64,000 bases of DNA from Vibrio kanaloae (GCF_024347535.1 NZ_AP025497.1:2418001-2482000); one strand, 5' to 3'. Numbered from the stretch's first letter, positions 8,337 through 18,617 are shown. Notes: generated by a model from the letters alone, not told the origin. Numbers and translations are program-made.

Positions 8337-9383
8337 ATGGCAAGACTAAAACCTAACCAACCATTCGAATTACTTGGTTATACTGTTCAGCCAGGACAGC
8401 GAATGGAGATTGAACTGCAAGCAGCTCAGCTTTATACACACTCTCCACTTTCAATCCCGATTGAAATCATTCACGGTCGCCAAGCAGGCCCAACACTGAT
8501 GGTAAACGCGGCGATCCACGGCGATGAGTTAAATGGTGTTGAGATTGCCCGCCAGTTAACCAATGCTATCGATCCGAAGAAGTTGAAAGGTACCTTAATT
8601 GTTGTGCCTATCGTTAACGTGTTCGGCTTCATCCATAAGTCTCGTTACCTACCAGACCGCCGTGACCTAAACCGTTGCTTCCCTGGTAGTGAGAAAGGAT
8701 CGTTAACATCACGTATCGCTTACACCTTCTTCGAGAATGTTGCGAAGCACTGTGATTTCATCTTAGATTTACACACGGGGGCGATTCACCGTACGAATCT
8801 GCCACAGATTCGTGCAAACCTGTCGAACCCAGAAACACTGCGCATCGCAAAAGCGTTTGCAACACCAGTGATCATTGATTCTCCACTGCGTGACGGTTCA
8901 CTGCGTAGCGAAGCGGAAAAACTTGGTATTCCTGTATTAACTTACGAAGGTGGTGAAGCGTTGCGTTTTGATCCTTTAGCGATCCGTGCCGGTTACCTTG
9001 GCGCTCACCAAGTTATGAAAGAAATCGGTATGTTGCGCCCGAACCGTAAGAAGTTGCCAGAGCCAGTATTGAGCAAATCGACCAGTTGGATCCGCGCTGA
9101 ATCAGACGGGATCTTACGTAATATGGTAGGGCTTGGTGAACAAGTTGAAGCCGGGCAAACTCTGGCTTACATCAGCTCTCCACTGGGTCACCAAGAAGGC
9201 CAAGTGATCACAACCAAAGGCGGTATCGTGATTGGTCAGCAAACTCTGCCTTTGGTGAACGAAGGTGATGCTGTGTTCCACATCGCTTACTTCAAGCAAG
9301 ACGATGAAGAAGTCGGGCAATCAGTAGAAAGCTACATTGAAGAAGTGGCAGAAGATGATTGGCTAACTGCACTGAATAACTGA
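8337..9383 (+). CDS. succinylglutamate desuccinylase/aspartoacylase family protein
   Basis: M14-like zinc hydrolase of 348 residues. The zinc-binding HGDE is near residues 61-64, and the third ligand is in the DLHTG segment near residues 145-149. The NRCFPG segment is typical of the family. The C-terminal 90 residues form a separate beta-rich lipoyl-like domain (SDGILRNMVGLGEQVEAGQ). Related proteins cleave acyl-amino acids or peptide amides; the substrate here is unknown. In other vibrios such genes can accompany rimK, but none is seen here. Confidence 0.8.
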   Translation: MARLKPNQPFELLGYTVQPGQRMEIELQAAQLYTHSPLSIPIEIIHGRQAGPTLMVNAAIHGDELNGVEIARQLTNAIDPKKLKGTLIVVPIVNVFGFIHKSRYLPDRRDLNRCFPGSEKGSLTSRIAYTFFENVAKHCDFILDLHTGAIHRTNLPQIRANLSNPETLRIAKAFATPVIIDSPLRDGSLRSEAEKLGIPVLTYEGGEALRFDPLAIRAGYLGAHQVMKEIGMLRPNRKKLPEPVLSKSTSWIRAESDGILRNMVGLGEQVEAGQTLAYISSPLGHQEGQVITTKGGIVIGQQTLPLVNEGDAVFHIAYFKQDDEEVGQSVESYIEEVAEDDWLTALNN

Positions 9384-9475
9384 TCAGACAATGCTTAAAA
9401 GTTTAAGAGCTCGACGTTAAAAGCGAGAAGCCAAAACAGTGCTCTTAAACACAATAAAACAGAACTCCACAAACT

Positions 9476-9533
9476 AAAAAGCCCCAATACACTTTTAACT
9501 AGAAAGAAAAAAGTTGTATCGGGGCTTTTTTTT
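9476..9533. terminator. bidirectional terminator between convergent genes
   Basis: Long stem in which AAAAAGCCCCAATACACTTTT pairs imperfectly with AAAAGTTGTATCGGGGCTTTTT, with A and T runs on the outer sides. It serves the deacylase gene on the plus strand and the DUF3622-like gene on the minus strand. Confidence 0.8.
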
Positions 9534-9586
9534 CACAAATCCCTTATCTTAAAATTAAGGGATCTATAAATTAGTCATGCACTGAA

Positions 9587-9904
9587 TTACTCAGCGTCTT
9601 CTTGCTCTTCTGCACGAGCCTTAGCGCGTGCTTCACGTGTTTGCTCAGCTTTAAGCTCTTTAGTGTGACGTAGTTCGTCACGCTCTTTACGCTGCTCTGA
9701 TTTACGCTCGTTACGTTCAGCTTGGTTAGCGATGAAAGAGGCTAGCTCTTTCTCTGCCCACTCTTGTGCTAGAGCTTCAGTTTCGAAACCAGACTCACGC
9801 TTAGATACTGTAGTGCTGCGAGACGTTACTTGACGAGTAATCTCTGCACACCAACCGTTGCGTTTTTCTGTAAGGCGGATATCAAATTTTTTGTTCTTAG
9901 ACAT
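9587..9904 (-). CDS. DUF3622-like small charged protein
   Basis: A 105-residue protein with two parts. Residues 1-60 form a compact N-terminal domain (FDIRLTEKRNGWCAEITRQ) resembling the DUF3622 family of vibrios. Residues 60-105 are a strongly charged, probably helical tail rich in Glu, Lys, Arg and Ala. Function is unknown. It is a single gene with its own upstream region, which holds an 18 bp perfect palindrome. Confidence 0.7.
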   Translation of the reverse strand: MSKNKKFDIRLTEKRNGWCAEITRQVTSRSTTVSKRESGFETEALAQEWAEKELASFIANQAERNERKSEQRKERDELRHTKELKAEQTREARAKARAEEQEDAE

Positions 9905-10028
9905 GTTCTATTTTTTCCTAAGGGAGATCATTAAGGGATCGGTCAACTTTGATAACTCCATCTAAGTGAGCATCTTTTAACACCATCCCTTGGTAAGCGC
10001 GATATTAGAGCACAAATCAATGAATATT

Positions 10029-10046
10029 GCTGCAAATATTTGCAGC
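10029..10046. promoter_or_regulatory. 18 bp perfect palindrome, possible operator
   Basis: GCTGCAAATATTTGCAGC is fully symmetrical with no loop, so it looks like a protein-binding site and not a terminator. It lies about 125 bases before the start at 9904 and 37 bases beyond the nnrS stop. The binding protein is unknown. Confidence 0.4.
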
Positions 10047-10082
10047 GGATCACACTCCAATGCTGTATAGACTGAAATTAAC

Positions 10083-11267
10083 TTAGCCCGGATGACCATC
10101 CACTCGCGGTGTTAGTAACATCATGCCAAATTTCCAAATAAACAGACCGAACGCCAACGTCCATAAGCCTGCACTGAGGTTAACCATCTCAAACAGATAA
10201 GCCGGGAAGAAAGTCACACCTAAGCTACGTACGAGCGCTGCTAAAAAAATAGCCGAGAACGCTAACGCCATGCTTGGCCCTTTATAGATAGCACGACCAG
10301 TGTGTCCCATTGTCACGCGCGTAATCATCGCTAGAATCAAACCGCTCAAGCCACCAATCGCAAACAAGTGCAGCATGTTGTGGCTCGCGAACGGGTTGTC
10401 TAATAAACCACGTAACAGCAAGCTGAGAGGGATACATAAGTAAGCCGCATGCAGCGACCACACCAAGGGCTCAGATAACGTAGTCCAAGGCTTCCAGCGG
10501 ATAAAGCGCACCAACTGAGTTACCCCTGCAAATACCATCAACTCATTGCCGACTTGAGCAAAGGTCAATGGGAAGAAACTCAGAACAAACAGTCCTATTA
10601 AAGGCAAGTTTGCAAGCCATTCCAACCAAACCAAGGGCTGCGCTTTTTCAAAGTCGAAACGACGCGCTGTGAAAAATGGAATCACTCGTCCGCCCATTAC
10701 AGACAGCAACAACGTAAACCACCACAACATCGCTTGCCATACCGCTGATGATGGGAACGGAGGCATGCCCTTAATGGTCGCGTAGCTCGCAAAGTTTGCC
10801 ACGATAGCCAGTACAAACAGCGGGACGAAGAATAGATTTTTCCATCCTTTCGACTGCACTACTCGAAAACCAATCTCGTAAGCCGCGAAAATTAAGAACA
10901 GCGCTTCAATCGAAGAGATCATCCACAGCGGAGCCGGTGTCCAAAAAAGAATGCGAGGTGCCAACCACAAGCCGACTAGCACGCCTAATCGATAATACTT
11001 GGTACCATTGACCCCCGTCCACGTTTGCACCGCAGTCAGAACAAAACCAACCACAATCGCCATAGAAAAACCAAACAGCATTTCATGTACGTGCCACCAA
11101 AGCGCGGGTACTTTTAACACTTCAGGCTGACCATTTTGGAACATGACAACCCAAGCCACAATCGCAATCACAGCATATAGGCTGCCTAAAAAGAAGAAAG
11201 GTCGGAAGCCTAAACGCAGGTAGACTGGAATCGCGTCTTCTACACTTTTATCTGTGATATTTAACAA
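10083..11267 (-). CDS. nnrS: NnrS family membrane protein
   Basis: Haem- and copper-containing membrane protein linked to protection from nitric oxide. It has 394 residues and about 12 membrane segments. The N terminus has the family start YLRLGFRPFFFLG, followed by the WWHVHEMLFGF segment with conserved histidines; a further His-containing piece, HNMLHLFAIGG, lies near residue 300. Start is TTG at 11267, supported by AGGAG five bases upstream. In V. cholerae nnrS is induced by nitric oxide through NorR; the region before this gene has two overlapping palindromes that may be control sites. Confidence 0.9.
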   Translation of the reverse strand: MLNITDKSVEDAIPVYLRLGFRPFFFLGSLYAVIAIVAWVVMFQNGQPEVLKVPALWWHVHEMLFGFSMAIVVGFVLTAVQTWTGVNGTKYYRLGVLVGLWLAPRILFWTPAPLWMISSIEALFLIFAAYEIGFRVVQSKGWKNLFFVPLFVLAIVANFASYATIKGMPPFPSSAVWQAMLWWFTLLLSVMGGRVIPFFTARRFDFEKAQPLVWLEWLANLPLIGLFVLSFFPLTFAQVGNELMVFAGVTQLVRFIRWKPWTTLSEPLVWSLHAAYLCIPLSLLLRGLLDNPFASHNMLHLFAIGGLSGLILAMITRVTMGHTGRAIYKGPSMALAFSAIFLAALVRSLGVTFFPAYLFEMVNLSAGLWTLAFGLFIWKFGMMLLTPRVDGHPG

Positions 11268-11307
11268 ACTCGCTCCTAATGCTCAGATAGCGGCTAAGGT
11301 ATTACCT

Positions 11308-11341
11308 AAACCAAATTTGGTTTGCATCAAATTCGATGCAA
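11308..11341. promoter_or_regulatory. two overlapping palindromes upstream of nnrS
   Basis: AAACCAAATTTGGTTT (11308-11323) is a perfect 16 bp palindrome. TTGCATCAAATTCGATGCAA (11322-11341) has 7 bp inverted arms. Both lie 40-75 bases before the nnrS start. They do not clearly match the NsrR consensus, though the second is reminiscent of it. Assignment is open. Confidence 0.45.
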
Positions 11342-11554
11342 TCTGCTGATCACATTGCATTAAACGCGCCAATTCGATAAAGCCCGTAAAAACAGCTACT
11401 CACAAGATTCATAGACCAATAAATAAGTCAAAAACACACAACAAAAAGAGTCATAAAGACATATAGATGTATAAATAAAAACTTACTGACTTTTGCGATT
11501 GCGACACATATAGTAAGGTTAGACTTAAATGGAAAAACTCAGACAGAGAAAGCG

Positions 11555-12109
11555 ATGTATATTTTTGGTTATGGCAGCTTAATCAACTCATCTTCACGCC
11601 AGCTTACCGGTCAGACAGGGCAAGCGATCCCTGCGATTGTTCATGGCTTAATTCGCCATTGGAGCAAGATCGATGACAGCTATGTGTTGTCACCTTTGAT
11701 CGTCAATCTTGGTGAAGGGCAAGTGAATGGTGTTTTGCTTGAAGTCGATGATGTAGCCTTGGCTGAGTTTGATCGCCGTGAACGTGGCTATCATCGAATC
11801 GAGTTAAAAGCCGATCAGATAGAGAGCCAAACTGATTTCAAAACGGATCAATCGATCTGGGTTTACATCAAAGACGATATTACAGCGCCTTGTGAAGACA
11901 GCCCTATCGTTCAAACCTATGTCGATACCGTTATGGCAGGATGTTTAGAGGTGTCTGAAAGCTTTGCGGCGCACTTTGTGGAACACACACAAGGTTGGCA
12001 CCACCCATTAGAAAATGATCGCCACCAGCCAAAATACGGCAACCTTGCTGGCGTTTCTGAGCACCACCACAGTGTGATTGATGGTTTAATACTGAGTGTT
12101 CGCAGTTAG
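11555..12109 (+). CDS. gamma-glutamylcyclotransferase-like protein
   Basis: 184-residue protein of the GGCT/AIG2 fold. It begins with the characteristic IFGYGSLI motif (residues 3-10), and a Glu in FDRRERGYHRIEL (about residue 76) sits where the family's catalytic acid is found. Possible reactions include release of 5-oxoproline from gamma-glutamyl compounds, but the substrate is not predictable. It is a single gene between nnrS (divergent) and ygjH (convergent). Confidence 0.75.
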   Translation: MYIFGYGSLINSSSRQLTGQTGQAIPAIVHGLIRHWSKIDDSYVLSPLIVNLGEGQVNGVLLEVDDVALAEFDRRERGYHRIELKADQIESQTDFKTDQSIWVYIKDDITAPCEDSPIVQTYVDTVMAGCLEVSESFAAHFVEHTQGWHHPLENDRHQPKYGNLAGVSEHHHSVIDGLILSVRS

Positions 12110-12198
12110 CCTTTGAGGGCTTTGGTTATTTTGGATCTTTGAGAACAGGGAAGTCGATGAACTTATAACAAGTAGGCTCACCGACTAAAATAAACCGC

Positions 12199-12534
<336 letters not shown>

Positions 12535-12591
12535 TCACTTCCTATATTGATTTATTTTCACTCATCAAACAATTTACTAAAATTAAGTAAA

Positions 12592-12607
12592 ATGTAAACA
12601 TTTACAC
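12592..12607. promoter_or_regulatory. GalR-type operator upstream of galR
   Basis: ATGTAAACATTTACAC matches the perfect operator upstream of galE (GTGTAAACGTTTACAC) at 14 of 16 positions. It lies about 120 bases before the galR start, consistent with autoregulation. Confidence 0.65.
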
Positions 12608-12728
12608 TAGCATTAAGCCTAATAATTACAAGAGGTAAAGATCTCATTACTGGAAGTAAAATGAGAGTTTCGTTGCCTTGCACTCATTGTCGGTGTTAAA
12701 TAGATGCAGCAATGTATAGAGGTTAAAA

Positions 12729-13727
12729 ATGGCAACAATTAAAGATGTCGCAAAAGAATCCGGTGTATCCGTCGCAACCGTATCTCGGGTGATCAACAAA
12801 TCTCCGAAGGCCAGTGCGAGCTCTATTGAGTCGGTAACGAAAGCCATGGCAAAGCTCGGCTATCGCCCGAATGCCAATGCCCGTGCACTCGTAAGCCAAA
12901 GCACCAATACCGTCGGTGTATTGGTTGGTGATATTTCCGATCCTTTCTTCGGCACGCTAGTTAAGTCGGTCGACAACGTTGCAAGAGAGAACGGCAAACA
13001 CATCTTAGTGGGTAATGGTTCTCACAATCGTGAAGAAGAGCAACAAGCGATTGAACTGCTGATCAACAGCCGTTGTGATGCGCTAATCATTCACTCGAAA
13101 GGCCTAACTGACGAAGAGCTGATTGCTTACTCTAAAGAAGTAAAAGGCTTAGTGCTGATCAACCGTTACATCGAAGAAATCGCCAATCGCTGTATCTTCC
13201 TAGATAACAAAAAAGGCGCCTTCCTCGCGACTGAATACTTAATCCGACATGGTCATAAAAACATTGCGTGTATCGCCTCTTCTTCAAGCATTGAAGATGC
13301 CAACGAGCGTGTTGAAGGTTACCAAGCCGCGCTAAAAGAGTATGGTATTGAGTTATCTGAAAGCTATGTTGAACAGGCTCTGCCAACCAGTGACGGTGGC
13401 GAATATGCGATGACAAACCTGCTGACTAAGTCACTGCCAATCACTGGTATTGTGGCTTACAACGATTACATGGCGGCGGGGGCTTTGTCTGTACTCGATG
13501 AGAACGGAATCCAAGCGCCAGAGAAAATGTCGATCATCGGATTCGATGATGGCTTAATTGCCCGCTATGTTCATCCGAAGCTGACTACGATTCGTTACCC
13601 AATTCAAATGATGGCTGAGAAAGCAACACGACTTGCCTTGAATTTAGCCAAAGGTGAAGACACCTCAGCAGAGCCAATGATGTTCTCTCCAACTTTGGTG
13701 CGTCGTAATTCGGTAGAGAAAATCTAA
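12729..13727 (+). CDS. galR: galactose operon repressor, LacI family
   Basis: DNA-binding regulator of galactose genes. The 332-residue protein has the LacI-type helix-turn-helix at its N terminus (IKDVAKESGVSVATVSRVIN), the hinge, and a periplasmic-binding-protein-like sugar domain. Similarity to E. coli GalR and GalS runs throughout (AYNDYMAAGAL, SIIGFDD, TLVRRNSV), and the name GalR or GalS is equally defensible. It converges on the gal operon, and candidate operators lie upstream of itself and of galE. Confidence 0.9.
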   Translation: MATIKDVAKESGVSVATVSRVINKSPKASASSIESVTKAMAKLGYRPNANARALVSQSTNTVGVLVGDISDPFFGTLVKSVDNVARENGKHILVGNGSHNREEEQQAIELLINSRCDALIIHSKGLTDEELIAYSKEVKGLVLINRYIEEIANRCIFLDNKKGAFLATEYLIRHGHKNIACIASSSSIEDANERVEGYQAALKEYGIELSESYVEQALPTSDGGEYAMTNLLTKSLPITGIVAYNDYMAAGALSVLDENGIQAPEKMSIIGFDDGLIARYVHPKLTTIRYPIQMMAEKATRLALNLAKGEDTSAEPMMFSPTLVRRNSVEKI

Positions 13728-13754
13728 GTTCAGGTCACTGACCAAACAGCAAAC

Positions 13755-13792
13755 AAAAAAAGCCCTAACAGAATCGCTTCTGTTAGGGCTTT
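13755..13792. terminator. terminator shared by galR and the gal operon
   Basis: Stem AGCCCTAACAGAA / TTCTGTTAGGGCT with a short loop. On the minus strand seven T residues follow, making it strong for galM; the T run on the plus strand is shorter. Confidence 0.85.
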
Positions 13793-13950
13793 CCTACCTT
13801 ACTCTCGTACCCAACAATCACTCCCTTATTAGGTCGTAGATTGCTAAGTGCCACTTTTGTTCATCCCCCCAAGAGCAGCGTAATAAATCACACCGCTCCA
13901 TTCATAAATCAACAAAAGAACTTGGCATCACCGCTTTGAGCTAGAGCGTA

Positions 13951-15030
13951 CTAGTTTGAAGAATCCCCCGAAAATTCAAACTGGTAGCAGGTACGGTAGT
14001 GGTATTCTTGTTCAGGCTGGAGAATACAACTGTCCTGCTTCCACTCTGGGTGGTTAGGAGAGTCAGGTAAGAACTGGGTTTCTAATGCCAAACCTGCGTA
14101 ATCTTCATAGCTGCCACCACTTCGGTTTGGTGTACCACCAAGCCGGTTTCCGGTGTATAGCTGCATCGCAGGTTTGGTTGAAAATACTTTTAAGGTGACT
14201 AACGCATCTGGCGAGGTCACGGTCGCAGCACATTGAGTGCGTTTACAGCCGTCAGCCAATAAGAAAGAGTGATCGTAACCCTTGGCGGCTTTTTGTTGTT
14301 CGTCACCTAATAGACGCTCTGAAATCATCATAGGCTGAGTAAAGTCGAAGCTGGTCGATTTCACCGATTTCAAGTTGCCTAATGGAATGCCGACAGAGTT
14401 GGTTGGTAAGAACTGAGACGCGTTGATACTCACAATGTGAGACAAGCAATCGTGCCCTGCTTCTGCACCGAGCAGATTGAAGTAGGCATGATTAGTTAGG
14501 TTAACTACGGTTGGTTTATCAGTGTTGGCTGTGTAATCGATAGAGACTCGATTATCTTCGGTGATTTCATAACGAACCGACACGTTCAAATTACCCGAAA
14601 AACCTTGGTCTCCATCCGCTGACACCAAACTAAACACAACCGATGTTTCAGATTGCTCAGCAATATTCCAGCGACGTTTATCAAAACCATTCGGACCACC
14701 GTGTAAGGTATTTCCCGCTTGGTTGGTTTCTAGCTTGTAATTCTTACCATCAATTTTGAAACGACCATTGGCAATGCGGTTGGCGTAACGGCCAACGGTT
14801 GTGCCCATATAGCTGGCTTGTTTATCGAAGTTCTCCATTGAGTTAACACCCAACAAAACTTCTCTTTTATTTCCCTTTACTGGCAGGATACAGCTCAACC
14901 ATGTTGCACCAATATCCATGAATGTCACTTCCATACCGTGTGCATTCGACAGCGTGACAAGCTGAGCAGGTTGGCCATCATAGGCTGCAGTTTCTGTCAT
15001 GGATTGATGCAGGTTCTGCGCTTGTGTCAT
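13951..15030 (-). CDS. galM: aldose 1-epimerase (mutarotase)
   Basis: Converts beta-D-galactose to the alpha anomer used by galactokinase. The 359 residues contain the HGGPNGFDKRRW segment, the TNHAYFNLLG segment with the catalytic base histidine, and LETQFLPDSPNHP with the catalytic glutamate. It is the last gene of galE-galT-galK-galM. A hairpin with a short U run lies between galK and galM, so galM may be made at a lower level than the other three. Confidence 0.95.
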   Translation of the reverse strand: MTQAQNLHQSMTETAAYDGQPAQLVTLSNAHGMEVTFMDIGATWLSCILPVKGNKREVLLGVNSMENFDKQASYMGTTVGRYANRIANGRFKIDGKNYKLETNQAGNTLHGGPNGFDKRRWNIAEQSETSVVFSLVSADGDQGFSGNLNVSVRYEITEDNRVSIDYTANTDKPTVVNLTNHAYFNLLGAEAGHDCLSHIVSINASQFLPTNSVGIPLGNLKSVKSTSFDFTQPMMISERLLGDEQQKAAKGYDHSFLLADGCKRTQCAATVTSPDALVTLKVFSTKPAMQLYTGNRLGGTPNRSGGSYEDYAGLALETQFLPDSPNHPEWKQDSCILQPEQEYHYRTCYQFEFSGDSSN

Positions 15031-15053
15031 TCTAAATTCCTTCTACTGCCAGT

Positions 15054-15083
15054 AAAAAGCCTCTACGTTGAGGTAAAGGCTTT
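15054..15083 (-). terminator. attenuating hairpin between galK and galM
   Basis: On the minus strand AAAGCCTTTAC pairs with GTAGAGGCTTT (11 pairs, one G-U) around a six-base loop, followed by a short T run. It could end a fraction of transcripts before galM. Confidence 0.6.
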
Positions 15084-15142
15084 AGTATTTGGCCTACCAT
15101 GATCTTTTTACTTGGTAAGCGCTATCTTAAGTCTCGAAGCAG

Positions 15143-16303
15143 TTAGATTACTTCAATTAGGCTGGCGCCGTCTTTCGCTTGGCACACATAAATTGATTCT
15201 TTTAGACCCGTCGCTGCTTGATATTTCTGCTCAACGGTTGTTTTAATTTTATCAACTAAAGCAGGCGGAACCAATGCCACGATACAACCACCAAAGCCAC
15301 CGCCCGTCATACGCACGCCGCCTTGATCGCCAATCACTTCTTTAACCATATCCACTAGCGTATCGATCTCTTTGACTGTGATTTCAAAATCATCACGCAT
15401 TGATGCATGCGATTCTGCCATCAACTCACCTATGCGCTTCATGTCATGAGTACGCAGAGCTTGAGCCGCTTCAACGGTGCGGTCATTTTCGGTAATCACG
15501 TGACGAGCGCGCTTAGCAACCATCTCATCCAGCTCAGACTCTTTCGCTTTGAATTGCTCAATCGTTACATCACGCAGTGCAGGCACACCGAACAGACGAG
15601 CCGCTTCTTCACACTGCTCACGACGCGTGTTGTATTCACTGTCGACCAAGCCACGTTTCTTGTTTGAATTGATGATCACCACCGCCATGTCTTCTGGCAT
15701 TGAAACCGCTTGAGTTTCTAAGCTACGGCAATCCAAAAGCATCGCGTGATTCGCAAGGCCTTCTGCCGAGATCATTTGATCCATGATGCCGCAGTTACAG
15801 CCTACAAATTCGTTTTCCGCTTGCTGACCATTTAGCGCAACTTCAGCCTGACTTATCTCTAAGTTGTAAAGTACCTTAAATGTCTGTCCAATGACCACTT
15901 CCAGAGCCGCAGAAGAACTTAAACCGGCACCTTGAGGCACGTTGCCGGCTACAGAAATATCCGCACCTTTAAACTCATAGCCACGACCAATTAAGCACTT
16001 CACCACGCCACGAATATAGTTCGCCCACATCTTGTCTTGTTGGAAGGTAATCTCTTGCGTGATATCGAATTCGTCTACCGCATTATCGTAGTCGACAGAC
16101 ACCACACGCACCATGTTGTCATCGCGCTTTGCTGCTGCGACAACGGTTTGGTAGTTAATGGCACACGGTAGAACAAAACCATCATTGTAGTCAGTGTGTT
16201 CACCAATCAGGTTCACACGACCAGGCGCTTGAACGATGTAAGTCGCTTGGTAACCAAGGACTTGCTCAAAAGATGCTTTCACGTTTTGGATTAGATCAGA
16301 CAT
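15143..16303 (-). CDS. galK: galactokinase
   Basis: Phosphorylates alpha-D-galactose to galactose 1-phosphate using ATP (Leloir pathway). It belongs to the GHMP kinase family: the galactokinase signature [15 protein letters not shown] is near residues 28-42, the ATP-binding [12 protein letters not shown] is near residues 131-142, and the C-terminal MTGGGFGGC is present. At 386 residues it is close to E. coli GalK (382). Second to last gene of the gal operon. Confidence 0.97.
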   Translation of the reverse strand: MSDLIQNVKASFEQVLGYQATYIVQAPGRVNLIGEHTDYNDGFVLPCAINYQTVVAAAKRDDNMVRVVSVDYDNAVDEFDITQEITFQQDKMWANYIRGVVKCLIGRGYEFKGADISVAGNVPQGAGLSSSAALEVVIGQTFKVLYNLEISQAEVALNGQQAENEFVGCNCGIMDQMISAEGLANHAMLLDCRSLETQAVSMPEDMAVVIINSNKKRGLVDSEYNTRREQCEEAARLFGVPALRDVTIEQFKAKESELDEMVAKRARHVITENDRTVEAAQALRTHDMKRIGELMAESHASMRDDFEITVKEIDTLVDMVKEVIGDQGGVRMTGGGFGGCIVALVPPALVDKIKTTVEQKYQAATGLKESIYVCQAKDGASLIEVI

Positions 16304-16407
16304 AAGTAAACTCTCTGCTTAAACTCTTTGTTCAATTGTGGTCCCTTCATGGCACCACTTTAATTCTATGAGATTCTCTATCTCGTTTGTTATTTACGAA
16401 GCAGGTA

Positions 16408-17460
16408 TCACTGCTCTTTGTAGTGAACATCACTCAAATCGCGAAGACGTTGCGCCGCTTGTTCTGCGGTCAAATCGCGTTGCGATTCCGCCAACATTTC
16501 GTAGCCCACCATGAACTTACGAACAGATGCGCTGCGTAGTAGTGGCGGGTAGAAAAGCGCGTGCAGTTGCCAATGGTCGATGTCGGTGCCTTCTTCAAAG
16601 AACGGCGCATAGTGCCAACCCATCGAGTATGGGAATGAGCATTGGAACAAATTGTCGTAGCGGCTGGTCAGCTTCTTAATTGCAAGTGCCAAATCATCAC
16701 GTTGTTCATCAGTCAGTTCACTCATACGACGAATATGTGTTTTTGGCAGCAACATGGTTTCGAATGGCCACGCCGCCCAGTAAGGTACGACAGCAATCCA
16801 ATGTTCCGTTTCAACCACAGTGCGTGAGCCGTCTTTCATTTCAGCTTCAACGTAATCCACTAATAGGTTTGTGCCCTGTTGCTCAAAATATTCTTTTAGA
16901 AGCTTTTCTTTACGTTCAATCTCGTTTGGCAGAAAGCTGTTCGCCCAAATTTGACCGTGTGGGTGAGGCTGAGAACAGCCCATTGTCTCGCCTTTGTTTT
17001 CAAACGCTTGAACCCATAGGTAATCTTTACCTAGCTCTTCAATCTGCTCGTTCCAGGTATCGATCACGCCGCGGATTTTGTTCACCGGTAACTCTGGCAA
17101 CGTTTTGCTGTGGTCTGGAGAGAAACAGATAACGCGGCTCAACCCACGAACACCTTGAGTCTTAAATAGAGGGTTGTCAGACTCTGGAGCGTCAGGCGAA
17201 TCAGGCATCAACGCCGCGAAATCATTACTGAACACATAAGTACCGTCGTAATCTGGGTTTTGATCACCCGAGATACGTGTGTTGGTCGGGCACAAGAAAC
17301 ACTCTTTCTCGTACTCAGGAAGTTGTTCAGTCGATGGCTTCTCGTCTTGACCACTCCACGGGCGTTTAGCACGGTGCGGTGATACTAAGATCCACTGACC
17401 CGTTAGTGGGTTATAACGACGATGCGGGTGGTCTACTGGGTTAAATTCAACTTTTGACAT
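16408..17460 (-). CDS. galT: galactose-1-phosphate uridylyltransferase
   Basis: Transfers UMP from UDP-glucose to galactose 1-phosphate, giving UDP-galactose. The 350 residues contain the active-site HPHGQIW (residues 166-172), whose second His carries the uridylyl group, and a CFLCPTN site near residues 54-60 for zinc. The gene lies between galE and galK with gaps of about 100-150 bases. The galE-galT gap contains a small hairpin (GTCTTGGT / ACCAAGAC, 17485-17506). Confidence 0.97.
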   Translation of the reverse strand: MSKVEFNPVDHPHRRYNPLTGQWILVSPHRAKRPWSGQDEKPSTEQLPEYEKECFLCPTNTRISGDQNPDYDGTYVFSNDFAALMPDSPDAPESDNPLFKTQGVRGLSRVICFSPDHSKTLPELPVNKIRGVIDTWNEQIEELGKDYLWVQAFENKGETMGCSQPHPHGQIWANSFLPNEIERKEKLLKEYFEQQGTNLLVDYVEAEMKDGSRTVVETEHWIAVVPYWAAWPFETMLLPKTHIRRMSELTDEQRDDLALAIKKLTSRYDNLFQCSFPYSMGWHYAPFFEEGTDIDHWQLHALFYPPLLRSASVRKFMVGYEMLAESQRDLTAEQAAQRLRDLSDVHYKEQ

Positions 17461-17606
17461 ACTTACATTGCTCTTAATTTTTGTGTCTTGGTCAATTCAC
17501 CAAGACGAATAATTCTTCTACAAGGAGATTCAAAATATCTCTTCATCTGCATTCACCAATAAAATTGGAATTACATCCAACAACGCTGCGACTTCAATTA
17601 CACAGA

Positions 17607-18617
17607 CTAGTAGCCGTTCGGGTTATTCGACTGCCACTTCCACGTATCCGCCGTCATTTCCATCACACTGCGTGTCGCCTTCCAACCCAGTTCACGCTCT
17701 GCTTTTTCAGTGCTTGCCCAACATTCGGCAATATCACCAGCACGGCGCGGGCAAAGTTCATAAGGAACAGGCTTGCCCGATGCTTCAGCAAAAGCTTCAA
17801 CCATCTCAAGTACACTCGATCCTTTACCTGTACCTAGGTTGTAAATGTGCAAACCCGCTTTCTCGCCCACGGCTTTTAATGCTGCTACGTGGCCGTCAGC
17901 CAAATCCATTACGTGGATGTAGTCACGCACACCTGTTCCATCTGGTGTTGGGTAATCGTTTCCAAAGATAGAAAGCTTCTCTCTTCGGCCTACAGCAACC
18001 TGTGCGATGAACGGCATTAGGTTGTTTGGAATGCCTTGCGGGTCTTCACCCATGGTGCCTGACGGATGTGCGCCAACAGGGTTAAAGTAGCGCAGTAAAG
18101 TGACGCTCCAGTCGTTTTCCGCGTTGAACAGATCGCTTAAGCACTCTTCCGCCATATATTTGCTGCGTCCATAAGGGTTAGTTGTCGCGCCAGTTGGTGA
18201 AGTTTCAGTAATAGGTACAACTTCAGGGTCACCGTAAACGGTAGCCGAAGAACTAAATACGATGCTTTTCACGCCCGCTTTCTTCATGCTACGCGCTAGG
18301 ACCAGAGAACCATTGACGTTGTTATCGTAGTACTCCAAAGGCTTAGCAACTGATTCTCCTACCGCTTTTAGGCCAGCAAAATGAATCACCGCTTGAATGT
18401 CATGCTTGGCAAACACGCTATCTAGGAAAGATTCATCACGAATATCTCCAAGGTAAAATGTTGGTGTTTGACCGGTTAGCGCATTGATTCGCTCCAGTAC
18501 GAGTTCTTTGCTGTTGCAAAGGTTGTCTACAATGATTGGCTCTATGCCCGCTTGCATCATTTGAATGCATGTATGACTTCCGATGTAACCCATGCCGCCC
18601 GTAACCAGTACTTTCAC
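17607..18617 (-). CDS. galE: UDP-glucose 4-epimerase
   Basis: Interconverts UDP-galactose and UDP-glucose with bound NAD, completing the Leloir pathway. I place the start at GTG 18617 (MKVLVTGGMGYIG) because AGAGAGG lies six bases upstream; the in-frame TTG two codons earlier abuts that site. The NAD-binding GGMGYIG, the SSSATVYG segment and the catalytic YGRSK (Tyr near residue 149) are present. It is the first gene of the operon, behind a promoter with CRP and GalR sites. Confidence 0.97.
   Translation of the reverse strand: MKVLVTGGMGYIGSHTCIQMMQAGIEPIIVDNLCNSKELVLERINALTGQTPTFYLGDIRDESFLDSVFAKHDIQAVIHFAGLKAVGESVAKPLEYYDNNVNGSLVLARSMKKAGVKSIVFSSSATVYGDPEVVPITETSPTGATTNPYGRSKYMAEECLSDLFNAENDWSVTLLRYFNPVGAHPSGTMGEDPQGIPNNLMPFIAQVAVGRREKLSIFGNDYPTPDGTGVRDYIHVMDLADGHVAALKAVGEKAGLHIYNLGTGKGSSVLEMVEAFAEASGKPVPYELCPRRAGDIAECWASTEKAERELGWKATRSVMEMTADTWKWQSNNPNGY

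Noticed and set aside
15088..15108. Similarity between TTTGGCCTACCATGATC here and TTTGGCCTACTATGATC near 20400
   Set aside because: About 19 of 21 bases agree, but in a 64 kb window one such pair is expected by chance, and the surroundings differ.
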